64,000 bases of DNA from Sphingomonas sanguinis (GTDB lineage Bacteria; Pseudomonadota; Alphaproteobacteria; Sphingomonadales; Sphingomonadaceae). Numbering within the stretch: the first letter of the stretch is position 1; each line of letters opens with the position of its first letter. Shown here piece by piece: positions 62,061-64,000 of this stretch. The stretch is from assembly GCF_019297835.1 (NCBI RefSeq), contig NZ_CP079203.1:4021001-4085000 (forward strand), written 5' to 3'. Both the position numbers and the translations under genes were made by a program. The notes under the pieces were generated by a model. That model had not been told where the DNA came from. It ran no database searches and saw nothing but the letters and a program-made list of their open reading frames with translations.

Positions 62061-64000
62061 TCAGGCGGCCAGCCCGTGATGGCGGAGCAGCGCGTCCGGC
62101 TCCGGCGCGCGCCCTCGGAAAGCGCGGAAATTCTCGGCCGCCGGGCGGCTTGCGCCGCGTGCCAGCACCTCGCGACGGAACCGGTCGCCCGCCACTTGGC
62201 CTTCCTCGGCAAAGGCGGAAAAGGCATCGGCCGACAGCAACTCTGCCCAAAGATAGCTGTAATAGCCCGCCGCATAACCGCCCGCGAAGATATGGCTGAA
62301 GCTGTGCGGGAAGCGATTCCACTCGGGCGGACGAATCACCGACACTTCGTCGCGAACGCCGTTCAGTACCTCCATGACGCGGCCGCCCAGCGCCGGATCG
62401 TAATCGCGGTGCAGCCGCAGGTCGAAGGTCGCGAACTCGACCTGACGGAGCAGGAACAGCCCCGCCTGGAAGCGCCGCGCCGCCAGCATCTTGGCGAACA
62501 ACGCCTCGGGCAGCGGCTCGCCCGTCTCGACATGCGCCGACAGCGCAGTCAGTGTGTCGCGGTCCCAGGCGAAATTCTCCATGAACTGGCTGGGCAGTTC
62601 GACCGCATCCCACTCGACACCCGAAATGCCGCCGATCGAGGGCAGGTCGACCTCGGTCAGCAGATGGTGCAGCACATGGCCGAACTCGTGCAGCAGCGTG
62701 ACGACATCGCCATGCGCCAACAGCGCAGGGGTGTCGCCGGTCGCGGGCGGGAAGTTGCAGGTGAGGTAGGCGATCGGACGGTGGAAACGATCGGCATCGC
62801 GGAAGCGCGGACGGCACACGTCCATCCAGGCCCCGCCACGCTTGCCCGCGCGCGCATGGAAGTCGCAATAGACGCCCGCGACGATCTCGCCGCTCTTGTC
62901 CTGCACATCATAATAGCGAACATCGGCATTCCACACCGACACGTCCTGCCGCTCGACTAAGCGGATGCCGTACAGCCGTTCGATCAGCGCGACGGTGCCC
63001 TCCATGACGCGGGGCAGGGGGAAGTAAGCACGGATCGCCTCGCGATCGACGCCGAAGCGTTCACGGCGCATATGCTCGGCGACATAGCCCATGTCCCAGG
63101 GCTCCAGCTTGTCGATCCCGAACTTCTCGGCGGCATAGGCGCTCGCCTCGGCCAGTTCGCGTTCCGCCAGCGGACGGGCGCGCACGGCAAGGTCGGAGAG
63201 GAAGGCCAGCGCCTCGTCCGCCGACTGCGCCATCTTGGTCTCGACCGAGCGGGCGGCGGCATCGTTAAAGCCGAGCAGCTTGGCCGCTTCGTGGCGCAGC
63301 TCGAGGATCCGGTCGATGCGTGCGCTATTGTCATGCGCGGGGTCGGACGCCTGATCGGAGGCGCGTGTGGCATAGGCCTTGGCCACACGCGCGCGCAGCT
63401 CACGATTATCCGCCTGGGTCAGGATCGCCTGCACGCTCGGTTCGCGCAAAGTCACGAGCCAGCCGTCCAGTTCCTTCTCGGCGGCATAGGCGGCGAGGAT
63501 CGCCTTGGCATTGTCAGTCAGGCCGGACAGCAACGCCTCGTCGGTGACATGCTCGCTCCACGCTTCGGTCGAATCGAGCACGGCATTGCCGAATTCGGTG
63601 CTCAGCCGATTCAGCTCGACGCCGATCTCGCGGAACCGCGCTTTTGCCGCGTCGTCCAGCCCGACGCCCGACAGGGTGAAGTCGCGCCGGGCCAATTCGA
63701 CCGCGCGCGCCTCGGCTTCGGTCAGCGGCGCCAGATCGACGCGGTTGAACGCGGCGAACAGGCGTGGGTCCTGACCGGCCTCCATGCCATACTCCGCCAG
63801 CATCGCCTGCGCCTCGGCATAGGCGGCGCGCAGCTCGGGTGTGTCGGCGACCGAATGGAGGTGCCCCGCCGGCGACCAGCCCCGCGAGATCGCAAACCCC
63901 GCCCGCTCGCTCGCCAGCACGACATCGGTGAAGTCGCTGGCATTCGATCCCCCGATCCGGTCGGCGGCGGCGCGCGCATCGGCGATCATATGCTCGACCG
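62061..64000 (-). CDS. M3-family metallopeptidase (oligopeptidase A / Dcp type), start outside the window
   Basis: The visible 646 residues cover nearly the whole M3 peptidase: RLWSPVSHL-like GWSPAGHLHSVADTPELRAA near the N-terminus, the zinc motif LLHEFGHVLHHLL with the downstream Glu in FMENFAWD, and the C-terminal YSYLWAELLSADAFSAF. It cleaves short peptides in the cytoplasm or periplasm. The N-terminus continues past the right edge (codons upstream of 63989 are open), so an export signal cannot be judged. Confidence 0.9.
   Translation of the reverse strand, partial: VEHMIADARAAADRIGGSNASDFTDVVLASERAGFAISRGWSPAGHLHSVADTPELRAAYAEAQAMLAEYGMEAGQDPRLFAAFNRVDLAPLTEAEARAVELARRDFTLSGVGLDDAAKARFREIGVELNRLSTEFGNAVLDSTEAWSEHVTDEALLSGLTDNAKAILAAYAAEKELDGWLVTLREPSVQAILTQADNRELRARVAKAYATRASDQASDPAHDNSARIDRILELRHEAAKLLGFNDAAARSVETKMAQSADEALAFLSDLAVRARPLAERELAEASAYAAEKFGIDKLEPWDMGYVAEHMRRERFGVDREAIRAYFPLPRVMEGTVALIERLYGIRLVERQDVSVWNADVRYYDVQDKSGEIVAGVYCDFHARAGKRGGAWMDVCRPRFRDADRFHRPIAYLTCNFPPATGDTPALLAHGDVVTLLHEFGHVLHHLLTEVDLPSIGGISGVEWDAVELPSQFMENFAWDRDTLTALSAHVETGEPLPEALFAKMLAARRFQAGLFLLRQVEFATFDLRLHRDYDPALGGRVMEVLNGVRDEVSVIRPPEWNRFPHSFSHIFAGGYAAGYYSYLWAELLSADAFSAFAEEGQVAGDRFRREVLARGASRPAAENFRAFRGRAPEPDALLRHHGLAA

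Overview
The window is 64 kb of GC-rich, gene-dense chromosome from an alphaproteobacterium, most probably a Sphingomonas-like member of the Sphingomonadaceae. The reasons are two TonB-dependent receptors, a TamA/TamB pair, small families typical of alphaproteobacteria (the DUF1476 ATPase inhibitor, a TIGR02300 protein), a sigma-EcfG-type promoter, a GTTC-N7-GTTC SOS-type box, the gene order aroA-cmk-rpsA-ihfB-tRNA-Leu, and palindromic intergenic repeats. There is no prophage, transposase, CRISPR array or conjugation gene. Most of the window is core chromosome, with small accessory modules between the housekeeping blocks.

Layout. 1-6.3 kb is a polysaccharide-utilisation locus: a divergent GH3 beta-glucosidase (cut by the left edge), a LacI regulator, an Oar-type TonB receptor and a GH144-type glycosidase. 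This set fits beta-1,2-glucan (sophoro-oligosaccharide) use. 6.3-8.3 kb holds a PadR regulator with two downstream genes, and tRNA-Glu. 8.3-15.7 kb holds recJ, a prolyl-4-hydroxylase-like dioxygenase, an RcnB-like protein, an orphan [2Fe-2S] subunit, a class III CoA-transferase with glutaryl-CoA dehydrogenase, and a YbjN protein. 15.8-19.3 kb has a ZnuD-like receptor with a Zur-like box, two small genes and a divergent S24 repressor. 19.4-28.7 kb has tamA-tamB, a quinone oxidoreductase, a periplasmic cyclophilin and small proteins.

28.7-35.5 kb holds nitrogen assimilation (glnB-glnA behind a sigma-54 promoter with an NtrC-like enhancer), arsC, an HdeA-like chaperone, aroQ-accB-accC, a fused thiS-thiG, and csbD behind an EcfG promoter. 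35.6-40.6 kb has a ThDP enzyme, a ketone-body CoA-transferase whose two subunit genes are separated by an acid phosphatase gene, and a GST. 40.7-44.3 kb has leuC-leuD with a tiny gene between them, then the ATPase inhibitor, BolA and Grx4. 44.4-46.7 kb is a BlaI/BlaR1-like pair whose sensor carries an unusual duplicated Cys module. 46.7-51.7 kb has an MBL hydrolase, DUF4230, nadA-nadC, RNase T2 and DUF4112. 51.7-58.3 kb has a lipoprotein binding protein abutting tRNA-Leu, then ihfB, rpsA, cmk, aroA and a zinc-ribbon-like TIGR02300 protein. 58.3-64 kb has two identical tRNA-Ala(GGC), an M61 peptidase, a globin-coupled chemoreceptor and an M3 peptidase cut by the right edge.

No single large new system stands out. 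The most unusual items are the M56 sensor with a 52-residue tandem Cys repeat, the ThiS-ThiG fusion, the scoA/scoB split, the S24 cassette with an SOS-like box, the putative beta-1,2-glucan locus, and an interspersed palindromic repeat family of which one copy appears to supply a gene's Shine-Dalgarno sequence.
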